Below, in pieces: positions 34,921 through 44,189 of a stretch of DNA of 64,000 bases (the stretch's first letter is position 1; every line of letters begins with the position of its first letter). Under the pieces are notes generated by a model, which saw only the letters and a list, made by a program, of their open reading frames with translations, was not told the DNA's origin and did no database searches. This DNA comes from an uncultured Oscillospiraceae bacterium (lineage in GTDB: Bacteria > Bacillota > Clostridia > Oscillospirales > Ruminococcaceae): positions 1 through 64,000 of the forward strand of contig CAKSPD010000007.1 in the NCBI GenBank assembly GCA_934481385.1, read 5' to 3'. A program made the position numbers and the translations under genes.

Positions 34921-37380
34921 ATGAAGAAATTCGGATTTTTCGATGACGCTAATAAAGAATACGTTATCAATTCCCCTAAAACACCATATCCATGGATTAA
35001 CTATCTTGGTACTCAGGCTTTCTTCTCTCTGATTTCCAATACTGCCGGCGGTTATCATTTCTATAAAGACGCTCGTCTTAGAAGAATTACACGTTACCGC
35101 TATAACAATATCCCTGTTGATATGGGCGGTCGTTATTTCTACATAAATGATAATGGTACTATATGGTCTCCGGGCTGGTCTCCTGCTAAAACTGAACTTG
35201 ATGAATATGAATGCCGTCATGGTATGGGCTACACTGTCATCAAGGGTAAGAAAAATGATATTACTGCTAAGGTTACTTTCTTCGTTCCTAAGGATTACAA
35301 CGGCGAAATTCAGAAAATGACTCTTACAAACAGCAGTTCTGAAACAAAAACTTTCAAACTTTTCTCATTCATCGAATGGTGTCTTTGGAATGCTCAGGAC
35401 GACTCAACAAACTTCCAGAGAAATTTCAATACAGGTGAAGTTGAAGTTGAAGGTTCTACACTTTTCCATAAGACAGAATACAAGGAAAGACGTAATCACT
35501 ACGCTTTCTATACTGTAAATACTGAAATTGCAGGCTATGATGCTGATAAGGAAGCTTTCATGGGACTTTACAACGGTTTTGAAAATCCTCAGGCAGTTGT
35601 TGCAGGAAAGTCAACAAATACTGACGCTGACGGCTGGTCACCTATTGCTTCACACTCAATTGAAGTTACTCTCCAGCCCGGCGAATCAAAGGATTATATC
35701 TTCATTCTCGGATATGTTGAAAATCCTGTTGACCAGAAGTTCAACGCTGACGGTTCTATGAATAAGTCAAAGGCTTATGAGATGATTGAACAGTTCAATA
35801 CTACTGAAAAGGTTGACGCTGCTTTTGAAGCTAACAAAAAGATGTGGGACGAACTCCTTTCAAAGTATACTGTAAATACTCCTGATGACAAGATGAACCG
35901 TATGGTTAATATCTGGAATCAGTATCAGTGTATGGTTACATTCAATATGTCACGTTCTGCTTCATATTTTGAAAGCGGTATCGGACGTGGTATGGGATTC
36001 AGAGATTCAAATCAGGACTTGCTCGGATTTGTTCATCAGATTCCTGACAGAGCAAGAGAACGTCTTATCGACCTCGCTTCAACTCAGTTTGAAGACGGCG
36101 GTTGTTATCATCAGTATCAGCCACTCACAAAGAAGGGTAACGATGAAATCGGCGGTGACTTCTCAGATGACCCGCTGTGGATGATTCTTTCAGTTGCAGC
36201 ATACATCAAGGAATCAGGCGATTATGCTATTCTTGATGAAATGGTTCCTTATGATAATGATGAATCAAAGGCTCAGCCTATGATGCACCACCTCAAACAG
36301 AGCTTCTATCGTGTATGCACAAACGTAGGCCCTCATGGACTTCCGCTTGCAATGCGTGCTGACTGGAACGACTGTATAAATCTTAGCTGTTTCTCAAGCG
36401 AACCGGGTGAATCATTCCAGACTTCAACTTCACCAAAATATGGCGAGGACAAGTACAGCAAGATTGCTGAATCACTTATGGTTGCCGGTCTTTTTACATA
36501 TGCAGGCCCTGCTTACGTTGAACTCTGCAAATATAAGGGTGATACTGAAGGTGCTGAAAAGGCTCAGGCTGAAATCGACAAGATGAAGGAAAATATCATG
36601 AAGTACGGCTGGGACGGCGAATGGTTCATTCGTGCTTATGATGATTTCGGAAAGAAAATGGGTTCAAAGGAATGTGAAGAAGGTAAAATCTTCATTGAAC
36701 CACAGGGCTTTATGGTTATGTCTGATGTTGGTAAGGAACAGAACGCTCCTGTAAAGGCTCTCGAAAGCGTTGACAAGTATCTCAATACTGAACATGGTCT
36801 TGTACTTAACAATCCGGCATTCACAAAGTATTATATCGAATATGGTGAAATTTCAACATATCCGGGCGGATACAAAGAAAATGCAGGTATTTTCTGTCAC
36901 AACAATGCTTGGATTATCTGTGCTGCTGCTTATGCAGGTCTTGGTGACAAGGCTTTTGAATACTATTCAAAGATTGCTCCGGCTTACAGAGAAGAAAAGT
37001 ATTCTGACCTCCACAGAACTGAACCTTATGTATATGCTCAGATGATTGCAGGTAAGGACGCTAAAAGACATGGTGAAGCTAAGAACTCATGGCTCACAGG
37101 TACTGCTGCATGGAACTTCGTTGCTGTTTCACAGTATATCCTCGGTATATCTGCTGACTGGGACGGCCTTAAGATTGACCCGTCAATTCCTCACGAATGG
37201 GACGGTTTCAATGCTACAAGAAAGTTCCGTGATGCTGTTTATGATATTACAGTAAAGAACCCTGACCATATCTGCAAGGGTGTAAAGAGTGTTACTGTTG
37301 ACGGAAACGCTATTGAAGGAAACGTAGTTCCATCATTCAGCGACGGAAAGACACATACTGTTGAAGTTGTAATGGGTTAA
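34921..37380 (+). CDS. cbpA: Cellobiose phosphorylase (GH94)
   Basis: This 819-residue enzyme has full GH94 length. It splits cellobiose with phosphate into glucose-1-phosphate and glucose in the cytoplasm, which saves one ATP. The N-terminal beta-sandwich has [23 protein letters not shown]. The (alpha/alpha)6 barrel has [18 protein letters not shown] and the catalytic region RADWNDC, where the Asp near 484 is the probable general acid. The C-terminal LTGTAAWN is also typical. No signal peptide is present. AAAGGAG precedes the ATG. With the secreted cellulases in this window it completes a path from cell wall to glucose-1-phosphate. Confidence 0.96.
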   Translation: MKKFGFFDDANKEYVINSPKTPYPWINYLGTQAFFSLISNTAGGYHFYKDARLRRITRYRYNNIPVDMGGRYFYINDNGTIWSPGWSPAKTELDEYECRHGMGYTVIKGKKNDITAKVTFFVPKDYNGEIQKMTLTNSSSETKTFKLFSFIEWCLWNAQDDSTNFQRNFNTGEVEVEGSTLFHKTEYKERRNHYAFYTVNTEIAGYDADKEAFMGLYNGFENPQAVVAGKSTNTDADGWSPIASHSIEVTLQPGESKDYIFILGYVENPVDQKFNADGSMNKSKAYEMIEQFNTTEKVDAAFEANKKMWDELLSKYTVNTPDDKMNRMVNIWNQYQCMVTFNMSRSASYFESGIGRGMGFRDSNQDLLGFVHQIPDRARERLIDLASTQFEDGGCYHQYQPLTKKGNDEIGGDFSDDPLWMILSVAAYIKESGDYAILDEMVPYDNDESKAQPMMHHLKQSFYRVCTNVGPHGLPLAMRADWNDCINLSCFSSEPGESFQTSTSPKYGEDKYSKIAESLMVAGLFTYAGPAYVELCKYKGDTEGAEKAQAEIDKMKENIMKYGWDGEWFIRAYDDFGKKMGSKECEEGKIFIEPQGFMVMSDVGKEQNAPVKALESVDKYLNTEHGLVLNNPAFTKYYIEYGEISTYPGGYKENAGIFCHNNAWIICAAAYAGLGDKAFEYYSKIAPAYREEKYSDLHRTEPYVYAQMIAGKDAKRHGEAKNSWLTGTAAWNFVAVSQYILGISADWDGLKIDPSIPHEWDGFNATRKFRDAVYDITVKNPDHICKGVKSVTVDGNAIEGNVVPSFSDGKTHTVEVVMG

Positions 37381-37386
37381 TTTTTC

Positions 37387-37437
37387 TTTTCGGGGACTCT
37401 GTCCCCGAACCCCTGCAAGCCTTTTGAAAAAGGCTTG
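37387..37437. repeat. Double-hairpin intergenic repeat
   Basis: Two hairpins follow one another: CGGGGAC / GTCCCCG (37391-37407) and CAAGCCTTT / AAAGGCTTG (37418-37439). Neither has a T tail, and the spot already has a separate terminator downstream. The block has no reading frame. It looks like a dispersed palindromic element of the kind seen in Oscillospiraceae genomes. Confidence 0.45.
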
Positions 37438-37464
37438 ACCGAAAACTTTTTGACTGTATAAAAT

Positions 37465-37492
37465 AAAAAAACGGGCTTTATGCCCGTTTTAT
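37465..37492. terminator. Bidirectional terminator
   Basis: Stem ACGGGC / GCCCGT with A runs on one side and T runs on the other. It lies between the convergent cellobiose phosphorylase and membrane protein genes. Confidence 0.88.
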
Positions 37493-37503
37493 TTTTATGA
37501 TTT

Positions 37504-39837
37504 TTATCTCCAGAAAGCAAATATCTGTTCAAGGCTGTATGCAATTTCAGGGTAATCATAATGATATTCAGTGTATCTGAACATCTGATTAACTGACTGA
37601 ACTCCGCCTACAATCAATGCCCATACCATTGAAAAACATAAAAATGTTTTTATAAGTTTTTTAATAGTGATATTTTCAGTTTTCCTCATAAGGAAGAATA
37701 TAATTGTAAGTGAACCTATAATCATTTCCCATGAGAAATCAAGCATATATCTTACAGCATATCCGCTTTCCCATACTGATGCAATAATCACAACAGGAAT
37801 TAAAACACATGGAACTGCAATATATGCAAGGGAATTTATTTTTGACTGTCTGTCAGGAAGTTTTTTAAAGGCTTTTCCTGAAAGCATATATGCAAACATC
37901 GGAAGTGCAAGGAAAAGCAATCCTGATGTATTTGCCGTTGAAAGACTGTCCTCGTAGAAAAATCCGTTTGTATCAAGTGTCTGGAAATGTGTGCTTATAA
38001 ACGGATATGATGCGGAGAATGACGGAATATTGAAAAGATAGTTGAACCATGCAACAAGTACAAAATCTGTGTGATACTGTGATTTTGTGAAATCATTGAT
38101 AGTGAGTGAATACTGTATTCCAAAATCCAGAGGTGAACCGAATCTTGCATAGTTGTAAATCATCTGAACAATTCCGAGGCATACCATAGGTATAAATGCA
38201 TATGCAAGATAAATCAAACGCTTTTTAGTATTCTCTCCTGATTTTTTAAATGCCATAAGCATAAATATTGCTATGCATACGCAGTAGAGTGCAAGAGTAG
38301 GTCTGCAAAGAACTGCTGTTGCTGAAAAAAGTGATGCTAAAAAAGCTTTTGAGAGGATTATTTTTTCTTTTCCCATGATATTTGATTCAAAAAGGAAATG
38401 AACTCCCCAGCTTAAAAATGCAAATCCGGCAGTCATAGCCGTTTCATAGAACCATACACGTCCTATACTGAACCATACTCCGCTTAAAGTCTGAATTAAA
38501 ATAAGACATGTAATATATATTCCTGTTTCAGTATCAGGAAACCATTTTTTTATAAAACTTGAAAACAGCTTTGTAAGACCTGCTATTCCGATTAATGCAA
38601 ATACAAGAACTGCAAGCGAATCGGGACAGTAGTATCCTGTAAGTCTGTGATATGGCAGGAAGAAAAGTACAACAGGAGCTATTCCATAATACGAATAGTA
38701 GTTATTATCATAATAAACATGGTCCCATAAAGCATATGCACCGCTTGATTCTCTTGCATTTTTATCATAAGGATTTTCAAGTGCATTGAGTTCTTCAGAA
38801 GGTTCAGCAAGAAGATTTACCTGACCGTTTTCAAAGGCATCAACAAGTTCCTGAGTCATCTGATTTCCTGTTTTCTGTTTAAATTCATCAGACCAGCTTT
38901 TATCGCCAAGCTTGTAATCAATGACAGAAAATGCTGAAATACAGCATGCAATAGTAACAACAGCCGATGCAATACGGCAGAATTTTCTGTTGTCTGAAAA
39001 ACTTTTCTTCATAAAGCTCTCATGCATAACAGAGTATATGAAAACAGATATAAGAGTTATAAAGAAGAATCTTACAAGAGATATATCAAAAGGAACATCA
39101 GTATTTATATATACTCTTTTAAGGATAATTTCACTGTTGTTTGCAGGAGTAAGCTTTACTCTCATATCACTTACATCTCCTGAAAAATCACAGATAATAG
39201 TGTTTGATTTTTCACGCTTTTCAACTATTCTGCTGTTAGCAATATTAAAACGGTAATTTTCTGTCTGAGTAGTATCCTTTATATCAAGGATAAATTTAGC
39301 CTCTTTTGTATCTTTTTTTCTGAAAAGAACATCAGCTTTTACTGTTCCTACCTGAGCATTTATTCCCTCAAAGGTAACAACCATTTCTGCACTGTCACCA
39401 ACAATTATACTTCCGTCATCATTTCTTATTCCGCATTCTATGACAGCATTGTCAATATCAAGTTCTTTTTCGGTATATCCTCCGCCCCAGAGATGATATG
39501 CAGGAAAATTAAAAACAGTAAGTTCAAGAACAGATGCAATTACAAGAATTTTTGAAGAAAATTCAATGAATCTGAATTTATGCCTGTCATATAAGGCATA
39601 CAGAATAAGTTCACAAAGATTAACAAATCCCATAAATGCAAATGTACTGTGATATGTACCGAAATCAATCAGACCGGAAATATCTGCAACAGCAATTACA
39701 GACATAAAAACTGTTGCAAACCATAAAAATTTTCTTTGTACTTTACTGTTTAATTTTCCCTTGATATTAAAGAAAAATAAGACTGATACAGCAAAGGACA
39801 AAAGCATTGCCAGAACAAAAAATACTTTCAATAACAT
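37504..39837 (-). CDS. Large polytopic membrane protein, possible GT-C-type glycosyltransferase
   Basis: This 777-residue protein has about a dozen hydrophobic segments. Two or three lie at the N-terminus (1-110). A soluble outer domain (about 120-250) looks beta-rich. After one more segment comes an exposed loop (about 300-380, with YYDNNYYSYYGIAPVV), then a long run of membrane helices. An N-terminal membrane part with a large outer loop recalls GT-C glycosyltransferases, but no DxD-type motif could be fixed with confidence. It has its own promoter and is not in an operon. The function is unknown; a role in surface glycan or glycoprotein assembly is a guess. Confidence 0.6.
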   Translation of the reverse strand: MLLKVFFVLAMLLSFAVSVLFFFNIKGKLNSKVQRKFLWFATVFMSVIAVADISGLIDFGTYHSTFAFMGFVNLCELILYALYDRHKFRFIEFSSKILVIASVLELTVFNFPAYHLWGGGYTEKELDIDNAVIECGIRNDDGSIIVGDSAEMVVTFEGINAQVGTVKADVLFRKKDTKEAKFILDIKDTTQTENYRFNIANSRIVEKREKSNTIICDFSGDVSDMRVKLTPANNSEIILKRVYINTDVPFDISLVRFFFITLISVFIYSVMHESFMKKSFSDNRKFCRIASAVVTIACCISAFSVIDYKLGDKSWSDEFKQKTGNQMTQELVDAFENGQVNLLAEPSEELNALENPYDKNARESSGAYALWDHVYYDNNYYSYYGIAPVVLFFLPYHRLTGYYCPDSLAVLVFALIGIAGLTKLFSSFIKKWFPDTETGIYITCLILIQTLSGVWFSIGRVWFYETAMTAGFAFLSWGVHFLFESNIMGKEKIILSKAFLASLFSATAVLCRPTLALYCVCIAIFMLMAFKKSGENTKKRLIYLAYAFIPMVCLGIVQMIYNYARFGSPLDFGIQYSLTINDFTKSQYHTDFVLVAWFNYLFNIPSFSASYPFISTHFQTLDTNGFFYEDSLSTANTSGLLFLALPMFAYMLSGKAFKKLPDRQSKINSLAYIAVPCVLIPVVIIASVWESGYAVRYMLDFSWEMIIGSLTIIFFLMRKTENITIKKLIKTFLCFSMVWALIVGGVQSVNQMFRYTEYHYDYPEIAYSLEQIFAFWR

Positions 39838-39870
39838 AAAAAAACCCCTTAAAAAATAAAATACGATTTA

Positions 39871-39899
39871 ATTATACAGCATAATTCAGATTATTGCAA
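39871..39899 (-). promoter_or_regulatory. Promoter of the membrane protein gene
   Basis: On the minus strand TTGCAA (39899-39894) and TATAAT (39876-39871) are 17 bases apart; AAGGGG precedes the ATG. Confidence 0.7.
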
Positions 39900-40103
39900 G
39901 AAAATTTTAAATTTATGCTATAATTATTACGGAACTGAAAGTTTAACTGCTTCAGCTATAAAAATAATTTTTTAAATTTATATATTTACATAATATTAAT
40001 ATTTAAAAAATATATATAAAAATTGAAAATGTCATTGTGCATAACTGAATATATCTTCTCTTGTACAAAACGTAAAAAAAATTTTCCGCCTTTGCGTTTA
40101 TTG

Positions 40104-40132
40104 TTGACTTTGCATATCAATGATGATACTAT
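40104..40132 (+). promoter_or_regulatory. Probable promoter of the GH5 gene
   Basis: TTGACT (40104-40109) with TACTAT (40127-40132) at 17 bases, or the nearby TATAAA at 20. The rest of the 355-base gap from 39838 is AT-rich without a gene. Confidence 0.5.
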
Positions 40133-40152
40133 AAATATATATAAATTTTGAG

Positions 40153-40192
40153 AAGGAGGATATTATTCAGCCCCTGAATAATAACTAAAACT
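40153..40192 (+). promoter_or_regulatory. Ribosome site separated from the start codon by a perfect hairpin
   Basis: AAGGAGGA (40153-40160) lies over 30 bases before the ATG at 40193. The space holds a perfect hairpin with ten-base arms TATTATTCAG / CTGAATAATA (40161-40170 and 40174-40183) and a three-base loop. Folding it leaves nine bases between stem and ATG, so the ribosome site comes within normal reach only in the folded RNA. Confidence 0.65.
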
Positions 40193-42229
40193 ATGATTAA
40201 AAAGAGAATCTTTAGTTTTCTTACTGCCACTATGATGACAGTTTCATCAGTACCGTTTCTTGCATCAGTAATTTATGCAAATACATCATCAACTCAGGCA
40301 TATGCAGAGGGAGAATTTTCAATTCCTGAACTTAATATTGAATCAAGAAATATCCCTGACCTCGACAGCTTCAAGTTTTCTGCCGGAATGAAACTCGGCT
40401 GGAATCTCGGAAATACTCTTGATGCTATCGATGACAACGGCTATAATTCAAATAAGCTTGATATTGAAAGTTCATGGTGCGGTGTAAAAACCACAAAGGA
40501 AATGATTGACAGCATAAAGGCTTCCGGTTTTGAAACTGTCCGTATTCCTGTATCGTGGCACAACCATGTTGACGAAAACAATAACATCGATAAGGAATGG
40601 CTCGACAGAGTTCAGGAAGTTGTTGATTATGCTGTTTCAAACAATATGCACATAATCCTTAATATCCACCACGACAACGAACTCAAGGACGGAAAAGTTC
40701 TCGGTTTCTATCCTGAAAAACAGTATCTTGAACAGTCACTCAAATATGTAGAGGATATATGGACTCAGGTTGCTGACCGTTTCAAAGATTACAATGAAAA
40801 TCTTGTATTTGAATCACTCAACGAACCAAGACTTGTAGGCAGTGCTTATGAGTGGAACTTCAATTCAACTGCAACAGAATGTATTGAGGCTCAGGAATGT
40901 ATCAACGCAATGAACCAGAAATTCGTTGACGTTGTACGTGCATCAGGCGGAAACAATGCAAACCGTTATCTTATGGTTCCTGCATACTGTGCAAGTGCTG
41001 ATGCTGCTGTAAGCGATGTATTCAAGATGCCTTCTGATACTGTTGAAAACAAGCTCATGCTTGAAACTCATGCATATATTCCTTATTTCTTCGCTATGGC
41101 TTCACCAAGTGATTCACAGAGCGTTGATACATTTGATGTAAAAACTTCCGGCGGTGATATTGATACACTTATGGACAAACTTTATCTCAGCTTTATCTCA
41201 AAGAACATTCCTGTAATCATCGATGAATTCGGTGCTATAAACAAGAACGAAAATGTTCAGGCACGTACAAACTACGCTGCATATTATATTGCTGCTGCCC
41301 GTGCAAGAGGTATAACATGTTGCTGGTGGGATAACAATGCATTTACAGGAAACGGTGAAAACTTCGGACTTCTTGACCGTTCATCAAATACAATAAAATA
41401 TCAGTCAATTATTGACGGTATGGCAAAATATGCAGGCGATGAAAATACAAAGTATGTTGCTCCGACAGAGGCTGATGACAGAGTAGGTCTTATAAATAAG
41501 ACTGAAAAGGGCGTTTCCATTGTGTTCAGCAGACCTATCGGAGATAAGGTTGAAATTGATGTTAAGCTTGCAAGCGGTTGCAATACAGTTATGGGCGGTA
41601 TAGGCTTCTGGATTGGCGGAAGTGACGGTTACTGGATTTCATACAACTATGATGTAAAATCATCAGGAACTTTTGAAGTTGATTTCAACAATCCTTCTGC
41701 TGTAAGTCATACTGTTGGCGGAGTTCAAAGCGATGTTACAGATAAAGATGAAATTCAGACTCTTGTTGATACTATCAAATCAATGACAAGCCTTGATGTA
41801 CAGGTATGGTATACAGACGGCGACTATGAATTTACAGGTGCAAAAATAATAGGAGAAAAGACTCCTTCAACAACTACAACTACCACAACAACAACAACAA
41901 CTACTACTACTACTACTACAACTACAACAACTACAACCACAACTACAATAACAGGCACAGATACAACAACTTCTGATGATACAAACCCTGATATAGTATG
42001 GGGTGATGCAAACGGAGATAAGGTTGTTGATATAGCTGATGCTGTTGCAATTGCAGCATTTGTAAGTGATTCTGCTAAGAATCCGCTTTCTGAAGATGCT
42101 CTTGTTGCATGTGATGTTCAGTCACATGGCAACGGCGTAAATGCAAATGATGCTCTCCTCATTCAGCAGTATCTTTCAAATGTAATTACAAACCTTGACC
42201 CTACTGTTACAGAGGTATCAGCCAGTTAA
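40193..42229 (+). CDS. Secreted GH5 endoglucanase with accessory module, Thr linker and dockerin
   Basis: This 678-residue protein has a signal peptide (about 1-37). The GH5 domain (about 60-420) contains GWNLGNTLDA, VRIPVSWHNH, the acid/base E211 in ESLNEPR and the nucleophile E345 in IIDEFGA. A beta-rich module (about 430-555, IGGSDGYWISYNYD) looks like a carbohydrate-binding domain. A run of 26 Thr codons (560-585) links it to a type I dockerin (GDANGDKVVDIADA and ANDALLIQQYL). It cuts beta-glucan chains while bound to the cellulosome. The spacing of its ribosome site is unusual. A CE2-type esterase follows directly in another frame, as if once fused. Confidence 0.93.
   Translation: MIKKRIFSFLTATMMTVSSVPFLASVIYANTSSTQAYAEGEFSIPELNIESRNIPDLDSFKFSAGMKLGWNLGNTLDAIDDNGYNSNKLDIESSWCGVKTTKEMIDSIKASGFETVRIPVSWHNHVDENNNIDKEWLDRVQEVVDYAVSNNMHIILNIHHDNELKDGKVLGFYPEKQYLEQSLKYVEDIWTQVADRFKDYNENLVFESLNEPRLVGSAYEWNFNSTATECIEAQECINAMNQKFVDVVRASGGNNANRYLMVPAYCASADAAVSDVFKMPSDTVENKLMLETHAYIPYFFAMASPSDSQSVDTFDVKTSGGDIDTLMDKLYLSFISKNIPVIIDEFGAINKNENVQARTNYAAYYIAAARARGITCCWWDNNAFTGNGENFGLLDRSSNTIKYQSIIDGMAKYAGDENTKYVAPTEADDRVGLINKTEKGVSIVFSRPIGDKVEIDVKLASGCNTVMGGIGFWIGGSDGYWISYNYDVKSSGTFEVDFNNPSAVSHTVGGVQSDVTDKDEIQTLVDTIKSMTSLDVQVWYTDGDYEFTGAKIIGEKTPSTTTTTTTTTTTTTTTTTTTTTTTTTTITGTDTTTSDDTNPDIVWGDANGDKVVDIADAVAIAAFVSDSAKNPLSEDALVACDVQSHGNGVNANDALLIQQYLSNVITNLDPTVTEVSAS
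41870..41947 (+). repeat. Run of 26 threonine codons (ACN microsatellite)
   Basis: Twenty-six consecutive ACN codons, mostly ACA and ACT, form the linker between the binding module and the dockerin. The mixed codons reduce slippage, but the number of repeats may still vary between strains. Confidence 0.9.
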
Positions 42230-42239
42230 TTCTGATTTA

Positions 42240-43262
42240 ATGCTTGAATGTTCAACAGGACGCACCGCACTGAATAATAATATGCTGTGGTGCAGTCATT
42301 CAGGAACAGGAGCAGAATTTAATTTCAAAGGCAGATATGCCTCTGTTACGATTGCAGGAGATTCCACAAGCCTTAATAAATATGACCCGAATAATCAGGC
42401 GAGAATTGCAATATATGTGAATGGTGAACGCATTGTTGATGATATGATTGATGAATCTGAAAAAACTTACAATATAATCAACAACAATGTATCTGACAAT
42501 TATAATGTAAAAATTGTAAAGCTTTCGGAATCCCTTTCATCAGGTTTTGCAATAAAGGAAATCAGACTTGACGGAACTCCTGAACCTGTCAGAAAAAACG
42601 GTCTTATAGAATTTATAGGTGACTCCATAACATGCGGATATGGTATTGATGATGAAAACAAAGACCACAGCTATTCAACAACCACTGAAGATATAACAAA
42701 AACATATGCCTTTAAAACAGCCGAGGCTCTCGGATATGGTTATAGTATGGTAAGTTTCAGCGGACATGGAGTTCTTTCCGGATATACTTCTGAAAAAATA
42801 AATTCTGAAATGACTGTTCCGAAATATTACAACAAAATCGGTCATTCAAACTATTCACTTCTGAACGGAAAAAATCCTGATGAAATTGAATGGAATTTCA
42901 GCAGAAAGCCTGATATAATTGTTTTGAATCTTGGAACTAATGATTCAAGCTATTGTCAGAATGATTCAGAAAAACAGTCTGATTTCAAGATTGAATATAT
43001 AAACTTTTTAAAGCAGATTCGTGAAAAAAATCCTGATTCCAAAATAGTATGTACTATGGGAATTATGGGCGGAACTCTCTTTCCTGTAATAGAAAGTGCT
43101 GTTTCAGATTATAAATCGGAATCCGGTGACGATAAAGTATATACAATGGAATTTGATATTCAGTCATTCAGCGACGGTGTATGTGCAGATTATCACCCTT
43201 CCGAAAAAACAAATACAAAGGCATCTGAAAAGCTTGTAAAATTTCTGAAGAACATAATATAA
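42240..43262 (+). CDS. CE2-type acetylesterase (SGNH hydrolase) lacking its own signal peptide
   Basis: About 340 residues. The N-terminal jelly-roll-like part (about 1-115; TGRTALNNN, AEFNFKGRYASVTIAGD) leads into an SGNH domain. Block I is IEFIGDSITCGYG with the catalytic Ser, the GTNDS segment follows, and DYHPS near the end holds the His. CE2 enzymes remove acetyl groups from xylan or other glycans outside the cell. No signal peptide exists. The open frame continues upstream from 42195 and overlaps the GH5-dockerin gene in a different frame. Either it starts at ATG 42240 by reinitiation, with a weak ribosome site, or a one-base shift would fuse it to the secreted GH5 protein. Confidence 0.8.
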   Translation: MLECSTGRTALNNNMLWCSHSGTGAEFNFKGRYASVTIAGDSTSLNKYDPNNQARIAIYVNGERIVDDMIDESEKTYNIINNNVSDNYNVKIVKLSESLSSGFAIKEIRLDGTPEPVRKNGLIEFIGDSITCGYGIDDENKDHSYSTTTEDITKTYAFKTAEALGYGYSMVSFSGHGVLSGYTSEKINSEMTVPKYYNKIGHSNYSLLNGKNPDEIEWNFSRKPDIIVLNLGTNDSSYCQNDSEKQSDFKIEYINFLKQIREKNPDSKIVCTMGIMGGTLFPVIESAVSDYKSESGDDKVYTMEFDIQSFSDGVCADYHPSEKTNTKASEKLVKFLKNII

Positions 43263-43266
43263 AAAC

Positions 43267-43300
43267 AAGGCGGACATTAAAAATGTCCGCCTTTATATTT
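43267..43300. terminator. Bidirectional terminator
   Basis: Twelve-base perfect arms AAGGCGGACATT / AATGTCCGCCTT with an AAA loop, between the convergent esterase and sugar transferase genes. Confidence 0.85.
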
Positions 43301-43307
43301 ATCTTTA

Positions 43308-43991
43308 TCAGCAGTTTTTTCCATGAATAATTACACCGAATGTTTTAAAGATAAGTTTCAAATCTGTAACCATAGAACGTTCACGTATGTATTTAAGGTC
43401 AAGTTTCATCTGTTCTTCAATCGGCATATCAGGCGTATGCTGAATCTGCCAGTAACAGGAAAGTCCCGGTTTGACGAGAAGTCGTTCAGGAATAAGCTCG
43501 TCCTGTTCCTTAGGAATAAAAGGACGAGGGCCTATAACGGACATATCTCCCTTAAGGACATTTAAAAGCTGTGGAAGTTCGTCCAGACTGAATTTTCTCA
43601 GAACGTTACCGCTTTTAAGTATTCTTTTATCATCTTTGATTTTAAAAAGAGGCCCGTCTGATTGATTTTGGTTTACAAATTCTTTGTTATTACGGAGCTT
43701 TTCAGCATTTTTAACCATAGTTCTGAATTTATATATTTTAAATTTATGGCCATTCATACCGGTTCTTTCCTGAATAAATATAGGACTGCCGGGGTCATCG
43801 ATAAATATAGCAAGAGAAATAACAGCCATCGGAACACTCAGTACAATGATTCCGGTAACAGAAGCTGTAATATCAAAAACTCTTTTAGCAACATCATAGA
43901 AAGGTTTCTTTTTTAACAGCATTTCATATTTGGGGTTATCAACTGAACCCGAAAATGATACGGTATTGCCTTTTTGCAAATTAAATTCCAT
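43308..43991 (-). CDS. Undecaprenyl-phosphate sugar-1-phosphate transferase
   Basis: This 227-residue protein belongs to the bacterial sugar transferase family (WcaJ/PglC type). It has a membrane segment (about 38-60), then FKIYKFRTM, SLDELPQLLNVLKGDMSVIGPRP and VKPGLSCYWQI. The Asp-Glu pair in SLDELPQ is catalytic in PglC. It attaches the first sugar phosphate to the lipid carrier at the inner face of the membrane for capsule or exopolysaccharide. The chain-length-type protein encoded at 46174-47700 fits the same pathway, though other capsule genes are not here. At under 230 residues it is the short form without N-terminal helices. Confidence 0.92.
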   Translation of the reverse strand: MEFNLQKGNTVSFSGSVDNPKYEMLLKKKPFYDVAKRVFDITASVTGIIVLSVPMAVISLAIFIDDPGSPIFIQERTGMNGHKFKIYKFRTMVKNAEKLRNNKEFVNQNQSDGPLFKIKDDKRILKSGNVLRKFSLDELPQLLNVLKGDMSVIGPRPFIPKEQDELIPERLLVKPGLSCYWQIQHTPDMPIEEQMKLDLKYIRERSMVTDLKLIFKTFGVIIHGKNC

Positions 43992-44057
43992 TTGACTTCA
44001 ACCTCATTTCTATAAACAAATTATCCCTCAAAAAAATAAAAATTCAACCTTTATATT

Positions 44058-44086
44058 ATTATAACAATATCATCAGTCGATGTCAA
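44058..44086 (-). promoter_or_regulatory. Promoter of the sugar transferase gene
   Basis: On the minus strand TTGACA (44086-44081) and TATAAT (44063-44058) with a 17-base spacer. Confidence 0.82.
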
Positions 44087-44189
44087 CTATATATTTAATT
44101 TTTCTATTAATTTCATCAAACCTCAATAAAAGGCGACAAAAATAAAATTAAAATTATCGATATTATACAATTGGTAAAACAACATGTTA

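Noticed and set aside
39900..40100. Riboswitch in the long leader upstream of the GH5 gene
   Set aside because: Only one weak hairpin was found and no conserved riboswitch core could be recognised.
41870..41947. ACN repeats as a CRISPR or regulatory array
   Set aside because: It is an in-frame Thr linker between two protein domains; there are no spacers.
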